Positions 15,630 to 22,456 of a DNA stretch of 64,000 bases are shown here, in pieces; the stretch's first letter is position 1, and every line of letters starts with the position of its first letter. Location of the stretch: contig NZ_OY780935.1 in NCBI RefSeq assembly GCF_963675965.1, forward strand, positions 2,158,501-2,222,500. Reading direction: 5' to 3'. The stretch comes from an uncultured Celeribacter sp. Its GTDB lineage: Bacteria; Pseudomonadota; Alphaproteobacteria; Rhodobacterales; Rhodobacteraceae. The notes below the pieces were generated by a model. It was not told where the DNA came from. It did not search any database and saw nothing but the letters and a program-made list of their open reading frames with translations. A program made the position numbers and the translations under genes.

Positions 15630-16406
15630 TTATTCCATCAGTCGCGGGATCGCTGGGGTCATGCCTTCGGGCCCCATGGCCGTGTAGCCGCCATCTACGC
15701 GGATATCCGTGCCGGTGATAAAGCTTGCCTCATCTGAGCACAGGAACATGATGGCTTGCGCTACTTCTTCGGGGTCCCCGACACGGGGCAGGAAATGGAA
15801 ATCGGCACCAACCTTGTCGGTCTTGGCGCGATCGCCCCCCGACAGTTCGTCCATTATGTTGGACCAGGTCCAGCCGGGGGACACGGCGTTGACGCGAATG
15901 CCATCGGGCGCCAGATCCATGGCCTGATTGCGGGTCAGTTGCAGGATCGCCGCTTTCGATACCGGGTAGAGCCAGCGACCGGTCTGTGCGACGCGGGCCG
16001 AGATGGACCCGAAGTTGACGATGGCGCCTTTGGTCTTTTTCAACTCTTCGCGGGCGGCCTGCATCAGCATGACAGAGCCCACAATGTTCACATCCAAAGC
16101 TTCGAGCCATTCCAGACGTGTGCTGTCCGCGCCGTTGTCGAGATAGGTGGCGGCGACATTAACCAGGAAATCGATCTGGCCATAGGTCTCCTTTGCCATG
16201 GTGACAATCTTGGCAATATCCTCGTCCGAGCGAATATTGGCCTCGACGAAGGTGACGTCATCGCCTTCCAGCGCCACGCCGTCCTTCGCGTTGATATCGG
16301 CTACGACGACTTTGACACCGTGGTTTTGAAAGGTTTTGACGATGGCCGCGCCAATTTTTGTGGCACCACCGGGAACGATTGCCACTTTGCCTGCCAGTCC
16401 GCGCAT
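15630..16406 (-). CDS. SDR-family oxidoreductase leading the StyA-like operon
   Basis: 258-residue short-chain dehydrogenase. The cofactor loop is altered at its first positions (PGGATKIG, where TGGxxxxG is usual); it keeps VNVAAT, the Ser in IVNFGSISARVAQTG, and Tyr/Lys in WLYPVSKAAI. C-terminal ITGTDIRVDGGYTAMGPEG is typical. Start ATG 16406 with GGGAGTAAGAA directly upstream. It is the first gene of the operon with the StyA-like monooxygenase (58 nt downstream) and flavin reductase. In indole-degrading iif clusters an SDR oxidises the dihydrodiol made by the monooxygenase; the same role is proposed here by analogy. Confidence 0.87.
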   Translation of the reverse strand: MRGLAGKVAIVPGGATKIGAAIVKTFQNHGVKVVVADINAKDGVALEGDDVTFVEANIRSDEDIAKIVTMAKETYGQIDFLVNVAATYLDNGADSTRLEWLEALDVNIVGSVMLMQAAREELKKTKGAIVNFGSISARVAQTGRWLYPVSKAAILQLTRNQAMDLAPDGIRVNAVSPGWTWSNIMDELSGGDRAKTDKVGADFHFLPRVGDPEEVAQAIMFLCSDEASFITGTDIRVDGGYTAMGPEGMTPAIPRLME

Positions 16407-16452
16407 TTCTTACTCCCTGTTTTCATAATTTTGTAAAGGAAGCTTGCCGAAC

Positions 16453-16467
16453 CCCCGGTAAACCGGG
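16453..16467. promoter_or_regulatory. Short inverted repeat beside the direct repeats
   Basis: CCCGGT (16454-16459) and ACCGGG (16462-16467) form a tight inverted repeat that touches the left direct repeat, in the promoter region of the SDR-StyA operon. Confidence 0.25.
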
Positions 16468-16503
16468 CTATCCTGATTGCGAACGGAGTATCCGGATTGC
16501 GCA
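16465..16503. promoter_or_regulatory. XylS/AraC-type tandem direct-repeat operator
   Basis: Two copies of a 19-bp element lie exactly 20 bp apart (16465-16483 and 16485-16503). They agree at 15 of 19 positions, with TATCC[T/G]GATTGCG as the core (12 of 13 identical). AraC/XylS proteins typically bind two direct half-sites about two helical turns apart. The pair lies 58 bp before the SDR ATG on one side and 42 bp before the regulator ATG on the other, the expected place for activation of the SDR-StyA operon. Confidence 0.65.
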
Positions 16504-16545
16504 TTTAATTGCTTTAATCTTCAAATACTGATGGCGGAGGGACAG

Positions 16546-17579
16546 ATGCGATTGGGCGGCGGCAGGTCAGAACGGGGTCGGGCAGGGCTGCCTTTGCCGC
16601 TGTCGAACCGTCCGCTGTTCGCCAGCCGGGATCTTGATGAGGCGCGCGAAAAAGTGGCGCAGGTCTATTGCGATCATCGTCTGGAACGGATCGGATCGGG
16701 ATCTTTTGACGCCTGTCATAATCGTTTGTCCGGACGTCATCTGTCCATTAACGTTATGACCTACGGGGGAAAAACCCTAATCGCTCCGGGCGAATTGGGG
16801 CAGTTCTATCTGTTTCAGTTTCCGATCCGGGGACATGCGTCGGTCAGCAACGGCACCAATCAGCATGACATCGGTGGCGGGTTGAGCGGCGTGTTGAACC
16901 CCGATGAAGACACCTGCATGATCTGGAGCGAAAACTGCGCTCAGGTGATGGTCCAGGTGGAGCGGGATGCGCTGACCCGGACCGCGCGCAGCCATTTTGG
17001 CGTGCCGGCTGATCGGCTTCTGCGATTCGCTGGTGCCAACGATATGCGCGGCGGAGACGGGCGCGCTTTCGTCGAATTGCTCGGATATGCCATCCAGCAG
17101 GCGGAACTGGGTGGGGTGCCCATCGGTGGTGACAGCCTGATGGCGCAGCAATTGGAAACCACCCTGATGGTCGGCCTGTTGCAGACGCAACGCCATTGTT
17201 TTAGCGGTCTGGCGCAGGCGGGCGCCACAAGCAGCGTTGCGGGGCCTGTGCCACGGATCGTGCGGGTGGCGGAGGGCTATATGTCCAGCCATCTCAAATC
17301 GGCGCTGACGCTCGAAGACATCGCACGCGAGGCCGGGGCCAGTGTCCGGGCGCTGCAGGCGGCGTTCCGGACCAGCCGCGGACGGTCGCCTATGACGGTG
17401 TTACGTGACATGCGGATGGAGCGGGCCTGGGTGGATCTCAGCCACCCGACGCCGGAGACCAATGTGACCGAGGTGGCCACCGGATTGGGGTTCTTTCACC
17501 TCGGTCGGTTTGCCGAACAATATCGCAAGAAGTACGTTGCACCCCGATCGAAACGCTGCGCAGCGCGCGGATGCAATAA
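16546..17579 (+). CDS. AraC/XylS-family activator with an apparent 1-nt C-terminal frameshift
   Basis: Regulator of about 344 residues if the frame is restored. Residues ~30-190 resemble the AraC-binding-like domain of XylS/FeaR regulators of aromatic catabolism; ~235-335 hold the two HTH motifs (LTLEDIAREAGASVRALQAA and VTEVATGLGFFHLGRFAEQY). After QYRKKY the reading frame is wrong: one base seems missing at 17535-17537. Shifting the frame gives CTPIETLRSARMQ and a TAA at 17577-17579, just 16 bp before ubiG ends on the other strand, as a normal C-terminus would. Unshifted, the frame runs to 18015 antisense to ubiG. Start ATG 16546 follows GGAGGGACAG. This is either a sequencing error or a recent mutation; the DNA-binding core is intact. 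Confidence 0.8.
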
Positions 17580-17595
17580 GTGCAGGCCGCCGCGA

Positions 17596-18342
17596 TTACG
17601 CGGGTTTGGTGGAAGCCGTGACGTAGTTCACGGACAGATCCCGCGCCGAGATCGACCATTTCCACAGAATCGGGTTGAAGACAAAGCCTTTGCGGTCGAC
17701 GGGGGTCAGCCCGGCCTTGGTGATCAGTTCGAACAGCTCATCGGGCGTGATGAACTTTTTCCATTCATGCGTGCCCTTGGGCAGCCAGCGCATCACCACC
17801 TCGGCGCCGAAGATCGCCATGGCGTAGCTTTTCGGGTTGCGATTGAGGGTAGAGCAAATCATCAGCCCGCCGGGTTTCAAAAGCGTCTGACAGGCAGTCA
17901 GATAGGCCAGCGGGTCGGAGACATGTTCGACCACTTCCATGTTCAGGACGACGTCGAACTGTTCGCCTGCGGCGGCCAGATCTTCGGCAGTGGTGTGGCG
18001 ATAGTCGATCTCTAGGCCAGATTTTTCGGCGTGGATGCGTGCCACCGGCAGGTTGCCTTCGGCGGCATCCGCGCCCACAACTGTGGCTCCAAGCCGTGCC
18101 ATCGGTTCAGATAGCAGCCCGCCGCCACAGCCGATGTCCAGCAGGCGCAGCCCCTTGAATGGTGCCTCTGCGGCCAGATCACGCCCAAATTCGGCGGCGA
18201 TCTGGGTGGTGATATAGTCGAGGCGCACGGGATTCATCATGTGCAGGGGTTTGAACTTGCCCTCAAGATCCCACCATTCGGCCGCCATGGCTTCGAATTT
18301 TGCGACTTCTGCGGGGTCAATGGTGCCGCCATGCGTTTGCAT
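17596..18342 (-). CDS. ubiG: Ubiquinone biosynthesis O-methyltransferase UbiG
   Basis: Methylates the ring hydroxyls in two steps of ubiquinone synthesis using S-adenosylmethionine. 248 residues, the usual length. The SAM-binding motif is RLLDIGCGGGLLSEPMARLG at ~64-83; FDVVLNMEVVEHVSDP and LKPGGLMICSTLNRNPKSYA follow, both UbiG-specific, as is EFEAMAAEWWDLEGKFKPLH-like sequence near the start (here KFEAMAAEWWDLEGKFKPLH). The ATG at 18342 has AAGGAGAGGATC upstream; longer starts have none. It is divergent from pip with 73 bp between them. Confidence 0.96.
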   Translation of the reverse strand: MQTHGGTIDPAEVAKFEAMAAEWWDLEGKFKPLHMMNPVRLDYITTQIAAEFGRDLAAEAPFKGLRLLDIGCGGGLLSEPMARLGATVVGADAAEGNLPVARIHAEKSGLEIDYRHTTAEDLAAAGEQFDVVLNMEVVEHVSDPLAYLTACQTLLKPGGLMICSTLNRNPKSYAMAIFGAEVVMRWLPKGTHEWKKFITPDELFELITKAGLTPVDRKGFVFNPILWKWSISARDLSVNYVTASTKPA

Positions 18343-18415
18343 GATCCTCTCCTTCGTGTTCAACTTGGCCCAGCCGCCGTTCACGGCCGTTTGAAACGCT
18401 CTATATAGGATTCCC

Positions 18416-19393
18416 ATGGACAAGGTCTCAGGCCAAAAGAGCGCATACAGCTATCTCTACCCACAAATCGCGGTCTATGACCACCGGATGTTGGACGTAG
18501 GGGACGGCCATCGGCTCTATGTGGAGCAAAGCGGCAACCCCAACGGTGTGCCCGTCGTGGTGTTCCATGGCGGTCCCGGCGGTGGATGCAGCCCCTATAT
18601 GCGGCGCTATTTCGATCCGGAAATCTACCGCATCATCCTGTTTGACCAGCGCGGTTGCGGCAAGTCGCGGCCCTTTGCCTCAGTCGAGGCGAATACGACA
18701 TGGCATCTGATCCGCGACATCGAACTGATCCGGGAAACGCTGGGCATTGAGCGCTGGGTGGTCTTTGGCGGAAGCTGGGGCGCGACGCTTGGCGTGGTTT
18801 ATGCGCAAACCCATCCGCAACGGGTGCTGCATCTGGTGTTGCGCGGCGTGTTTCTGGCGCAGCAATCCGAACTTGATTGGTTCTATGCCGGCGGGGCGGG
18901 GCATTTCTGGCCGGATCTCTGGGCCGAGTTTCGCGATGCGATTCCGGTGGAAGAGCACGGAGATTTGATCGCCGCCTATCACCGGCGGCTGTTCAGCGGC
19001 GACTATCGCACCGAGGTCAGCTATGGCCGAATCTGGTCGCGCTGGGAAAATGCGCTGGCCACGATTGCCTCTGGTGGGGCCGCCGGGGAACCCGCACCGG
19101 ATTACGCGCGCGCCTTTGCGCGACTCGAAAACCACTATTTTACCCATGGCGCCTTTCTGGAGCGCGACGGGCAGTTATTGGAAGATGTGCACCGTATGGC
19201 GCAGGTGCCGGGTTCCATCGTTCAGGGGCGGTTTGATATGATTTGCCCGCCGAAAACCGCCTATGAGCTGCACCGTCGCTGGCCCGGCTCGACCTTGCAG
19301 ATGGTGGGGCTGGCTGGGCATGCCTTGTCCGAGCCGGGCATAACGCAGGCGCTTGTGGGGGTAATGGATCGGATCGCGCGGGTTCTGGCGTAG
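18416..19393 (+). CDS. pip: Proline iminopeptidase
   Basis: Alpha/beta-hydrolase that removes N-terminal proline from peptides. 325 residues, normal for the family. The oxyanion region is FHGGPGGGCSPYMRRYFDPE (~50-69), the nucleophile elbow GGSWGATL (~118-125), then GRFDMICP with the acid Asp near 272 and the catalytic His in GLAGHALSEPG near 300. The RGCGKSRP motif typical of the S33 peptidases is present. Cytoplasmic, no signal peptide. Followed by two hairpins before rimP. Confidence 0.95.
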   Translation: MDKVSGQKSAYSYLYPQIAVYDHRMLDVGDGHRLYVEQSGNPNGVPVVVFHGGPGGGCSPYMRRYFDPEIYRIILFDQRGCGKSRPFASVEANTTWHLIRDIELIRETLGIERWVVFGGSWGATLGVVYAQTHPQRVLHLVLRGVFLAQQSELDWFYAGGAGHFWPDLWAEFRDAIPVEEHGDLIAAYHRRLFSGDYRTEVSYGRIWSRWENALATIASGGAAGEPAPDYARAFARLENHYFTHGAFLERDGQLLEDVHRMAQVPGSIVQGRFDMICPPKTAYELHRRWPGSTLQMVGLAGHALSEPGITQALVGVMDRIARVLA

Positions 19394-19467
19394 CTTGGAT
19401 AGGGATTGGGCTTGCGGTTTGTGCGTGGCACGCGTATATGCCTTGCCAACAGCGGCGCTGTCGGGGC

Positions 19468-19518
19468 TTTCCCGAAGCTCCACCGGGAAAGATCGACGGG
19501 CCGCGCGCCCGTTTTTTT
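19468..19518 (+). terminator. Tandem hairpins and T-run after pip
   Basis: TTTCCCG (19468-19474) pairs with CGGGAAA (19484-19490); right after it ACGGGC (19496-19501) pairs with GCCCGT (19507-19512), followed by a run of T residues to 19518. The second hairpin is a typical terminator. Because it stands about 65 bp before rimP, it could also act as a leader attenuator of the rimP-nusA operon. Confidence 0.75.
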
Positions 19519-19584
19519 GTGCTCCAATGTCTGGTTGTGGACTTGGGGGAAAACCTGAACTCGTACCTGAAAGGCAGCCCGGTC

Positions 19585-20172
19585 ATGTCCGATTTGATTG
19601 CCAAGACAGCGATTGACCGCCGGATGGCGGAAATTGTCAACCCCGTCCTCGAAGGGATGGGGTTTGAGCTTGTGCGCGTCCGCCTGATGTCTTCTACCAA
19701 ATCGAAGACCCTTCAGATCATGGCTGAACGTCCCGAAGGCGGGATCGAGGTCGACGAATGTGCCGAGATTTCGACCGCCGTTTCTGCTATTCTCGACGTC
19801 GAAGACCCGATCGAAGATGAATACACGCTTGAAGTGTCGAGCCCCGGCATCGACCGCCCGCTGACCCGCCTGAAGGACTTTGAGACCTTCGAAGGCTACG
19901 AGGCCAAGATCGAGACGACCGAGATGATCGACGGGCGCCGTCGGTTTAAGGGCGAAATTGCCGGTGTGGAGGGGGACGAAGTTCTCCTGACGCTGGATGA
20001 TAACGGCGAAGAGGTCACCATCGGCCTCAACTTTGACTGGCTGTCGGATGCCAAGCTTGTGCTGACCGACGACCTGATCCGAGACATGCTGCGTCAGCGC
20101 AAGGCGTCTGATGCAATCGACGAGAACCAATTTGACGAAATCCAGACCGACGACGGGTCTTCAGAGGATTGA
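19585..20172 (+). CDS. rimP: Ribosome maturation factor RimP
   Basis: Assists assembly of the 30S ribosomal subunit. 195 residues with the family pattern: VNPVLEGMGFELVRVRLM near the start, GIEVDECAEISTAVSAILD (~55-73), YTLEVSSPGIDRPLTRLKDF (~86-105), and a C-terminal SH3-like domain followed by an acidic tail. The ATG at 19585 was selected because the conserved region starts there; longer starts add sequence with no similarity to the family. First gene of rimP-nusA-ylxR-infB; nusA begins 14 nt later. Confidence 0.95.
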   Translation: MSDLIAKTAIDRRMAEIVNPVLEGMGFELVRVRLMSSTKSKTLQIMAERPEGGIEVDECAEISTAVSAILDVEDPIEDEYTLEVSSPGIDRPLTRLKDFETFEGYEAKIETTEMIDGRRRFKGEIAGVEGDEVLLTLDDNGEEVTIGLNFDWLSDAKLVLTDDLIRDMLRQRKASDAIDENQFDEIQTDDGSSED

Positions 20173-20186
20173 GAGAGGACTGAGTT

Positions 20187-21797
20187 ATGGCAATCACCTC
20201 TGCAAACCAGCTTGAGCTGTTGCAAACCGCCGAGGCCGTGGCCCGCGAAAAGATGATCGACCCCGAACTGGTGGTCGAAGCGATGGAAGAAAGCCTCGCG
20301 CGTGCTGCAAAGTCGCGCTACGGCTCCGAGATGGACATTCGCGTGTCGATCGATCGCAAGACCGGTCGCGCCACCTTTACTCGTGTGCGCACCGTGGTCG
20401 AGGACGAGGAGCTTGAAAACTATCAGGCAGAACTGACCGTTGAACAGGCCAAACAATATATGGCCGATCCGCAGGTCGGTGACGAAATCAAGGACGAGGT
20501 TCCTCCGGTCGAACTGGGCCGGATCGCGGCCCAATCCGCCAAGCAGGTGATCCTGCAGAAGGTGCGCGAAGCCGAGCGTGATCGTCAGTATGACGAATTC
20601 AAGGACCGCGTGGGCACCATCATCAACGGTGTGGTGAAACGCGAGGAATACGGCAATGTGATCGTCGACATCGGTCGTGGTGAAGGCATCCTGCGCCGCA
20701 ACGAAAAGATCGGCCGCGAAACCTATCGCCCGAACGACCGCGTACGCTGCTTCATCAAGGATGTGCGTCGCGAAGCCCGTGGTCCGCAGGTTTTCCTGTC
20801 GCGCACCGCGCCAGAATTCATGTCCGAGCTCTTCAAGATGGAAGTGCCGGAAATCTATGATGGCATCATCGAAATCAAAGCCGTGGCCCGTGACCCGGGA
20901 TCGCGTGCGAAGATCGCTGTGATCTCCTATGACGGGTCCATCGACCCAGTGGGCGCCTGTGTCGGTATGCGCGGGTCGCGCGTGCAGGCTGTGGTGAACG
21001 AATTGCAGGGTGAAAAGATCGACATCATCCCGTGGAACGAAGATGCGCCGACCTTCCTTGTGAACGCGCTGCAGCCGGCGGAAGTGACCAAGGTTGTGCT
21101 CGACGAAGATGCCGGCAAGATCGAAGTGGTCGTGCCCGACGAACAGCTGTCGCTGGCCATTGGCCGCCGTGGCCAGAACGTGCGTTTGGCGTCGCAGCTG
21201 ACGAATCTGGACATCGACATCCTGACCGAGGCCGAAGAATCCGAGCGCCGTCAGGCCGAATTCGCAGCCCGGACTCAGTTGTTCATGGAAAAACTGGACC
21301 TGGACGAATTCTTTGCGCAGCTTCTCGTGTCGGAAGGGTTCACTAACCTCGAAGAAGTGGCCTATGTCGATGTCGACGAGCTGCTGGTGATCGACGGTGT
21401 GGATGAAGACACCGCGACCGAGCTGCAGGCCCGTGCCCGTGATGTGCTGGAAGAGGCCAACCGTAAGGCGATGGAGCATGCCCGTGAACTGGGTGTTGTG
21501 GACAGTCTGGTTGACTTTGAGGGTTTGACACCCCAGATGATTGAGGCCTTGGCCGAAGATGGTGTGAAGTCACTGGAAGATTTCGCGACCTGCGCCGACT
21601 GGGAGCTGGCCGGTGGCTGGACCACGGTGAACGGCGAACGCGTGAAGGACGATGGTGTCCTCGAAAAGTTCGACGTCTCGCTTGAAGAAGCTCAAAATCT
21701 GGTGATGACCGCACGTATCCAGCTTGGCTGGGTCGACCCGTCTGATCTGGAAAGCGACGAAGACGAGATGGAAACCGCAGAGGAAAGCGAGGCCTGA
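20187..21797 (+). CDS. nusA: Transcription termination/antitermination factor NusA
   Basis: Binds RNA polymerase and nascent RNA to control pausing, termination and antitermination. 536 residues, domains in the usual order: N-terminal RNAP-binding (~1-130), S1 (~135-200, with GVVKREEYGNVIVDIGRGEG), KH1/KH2 (~205-350, with VGACVGMRGSRVQAVVNELQ and LSLAIGRRGQNVRLASQLT) and a C-terminal helix-hairpin-helix/acidic repeat region (~360-520). GAGAGGACTGAGTT precedes the ATG. A perfect palindrome covers the stop codon. Confidence 0.97.
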   Translation: MAITSANQLELLQTAEAVAREKMIDPELVVEAMEESLARAAKSRYGSEMDIRVSIDRKTGRATFTRVRTVVEDEELENYQAELTVEQAKQYMADPQVGDEIKDEVPPVELGRIAAQSAKQVILQKVREAERDRQYDEFKDRVGTIINGVVKREEYGNVIVDIGRGEGILRRNEKIGRETYRPNDRVRCFIKDVRREARGPQVFLSRTAPEFMSELFKMEVPEIYDGIIEIKAVARDPGSRAKIAVISYDGSIDPVGACVGMRGSRVQAVVNELQGEKIDIIPWNEDAPTFLVNALQPAEVTKVVLDEDAGKIEVVVPDEQLSLAIGRRGQNVRLASQLTNLDIDILTEAEESERRQAEFAARTQLFMEKLDLDEFFAQLLVSEGFTNLEEVAYVDVDELLVIDGVDEDTATELQARARDVLEEANRKAMEHARELGVVDSLVDFEGLTPQMIEALAEDGVKSLEDFATCADWELAGGWTTVNGERVKDDGVLEKFDVSLEEAQNLVMTARIQLGWVDPSDLESDEDEMETAEESEA

Positions 21798-21808
21798 GTT
21801 CAGGCCTC
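21789..21808 (+). repeat. Perfect palindrome over the nusA stop codon
   Basis: GAGGCCTGA and TCAGGCCTC (9 bp each, 2-bp centre) span the end of nusA, with the TGA stop inside the left arm. There is no T-run, so it is not an ordinary terminator; it may form an RNA hairpin between nusA and ylxR or protect an mRNA end. Confidence 0.6.
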
Positions 21809-21823
21809 GTGACGAGGACATTG

Positions 21824-22456
21824 ATGACCCGAGGTGGGATGACCAAAACCAAAGAGGAAACGGAACGCCGTTGCATTGTCACGCGCGAGACACAGCCCAA
21901 ACGTGGGCTGATCCGTTTTGTGGTGTCCCCAGATGGTCTGTTGGTGCCGGATTTGGCAGAGAAGCTCCCCGGTCGCGGGATCTGGATCTCTGCCGACCGT
22001 GCAGTCCTGGAAGAGGCGGTGCAAAAGCGCCTCTTTGCCAAGGCCGCACGTCAGAATGTGACAATCCCGGACGGATTGGTCGACCTGATCGAAACAGGGC
22101 TGGCCGATCGTGTCGTGCATCTGGTGTCGCTGGCGCGCAAAGCCGGCGGGGCCGTATGCGGGTTTGAAAAAGTCAAAAGCTGGCTGGCGGAGGGGCGGGC
22201 CATGGTCCTGCTACAAGCCTCCGATGGTTCGGCGCGTGGTAAGGGCAAGCTCTGGACACCCGAAGGGGGCCGTTGGTTCGGTCATCTGACGAGTTCCGAA
22301 TTGGGTTTGGCTTTTGGCCGCGAAAGTGTGATACATGGCGCGCTCGCAGGTGGCGGACTCAGCAAACGTGTTGTAGAGGAAGCCACACGCCTGATGGGCG
22401 TGCGCGAGACAGACGGTGGAGAGGGCTCCACCGGGAAGGGTAAGACGACGAAATGA
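21824..22456 (+). CDS. ylxR: RNA-binding protein, YlxR (DUF448) + L7Ae-like domain
   Basis: Predicted RNA-binding protein of the nusA operon. About 210 residues: residues ~10-85 form the YlxR domain (RRCIVTRETQPKRGLIRFVV and LPGRGIWISADR), and ~90-190 form an L7Ae-like fold (GLADRVVHLVSLARKAGGAV, GFEKVKSWL). Fusion of the two domains is usual in alphaproteobacteria. Start choice: GAGGAC lies 6 nt before the ATG at 21824; a GTG at 21809 and an ATG at 21839 remain possible. Its stop overlaps the infB start by 4 nt (ATGA). Confidence 0.9.
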   Translation: MTRGGMTKTKEETERRCIVTRETQPKRGLIRFVVSPDGLLVPDLAEKLPGRGIWISADRAVLEEAVQKRLFAKAARQNVTIPDGLVDLIETGLADRVVHLVSLARKAGGAVCGFEKVKSWLAEGRAMVLLQASDGSARGKGKLWTPEGGRWFGHLTSSELGLAFGRESVIHGALAGGGLSKRVVEEATRLMGVRETDGGEGSTGKGKTTK

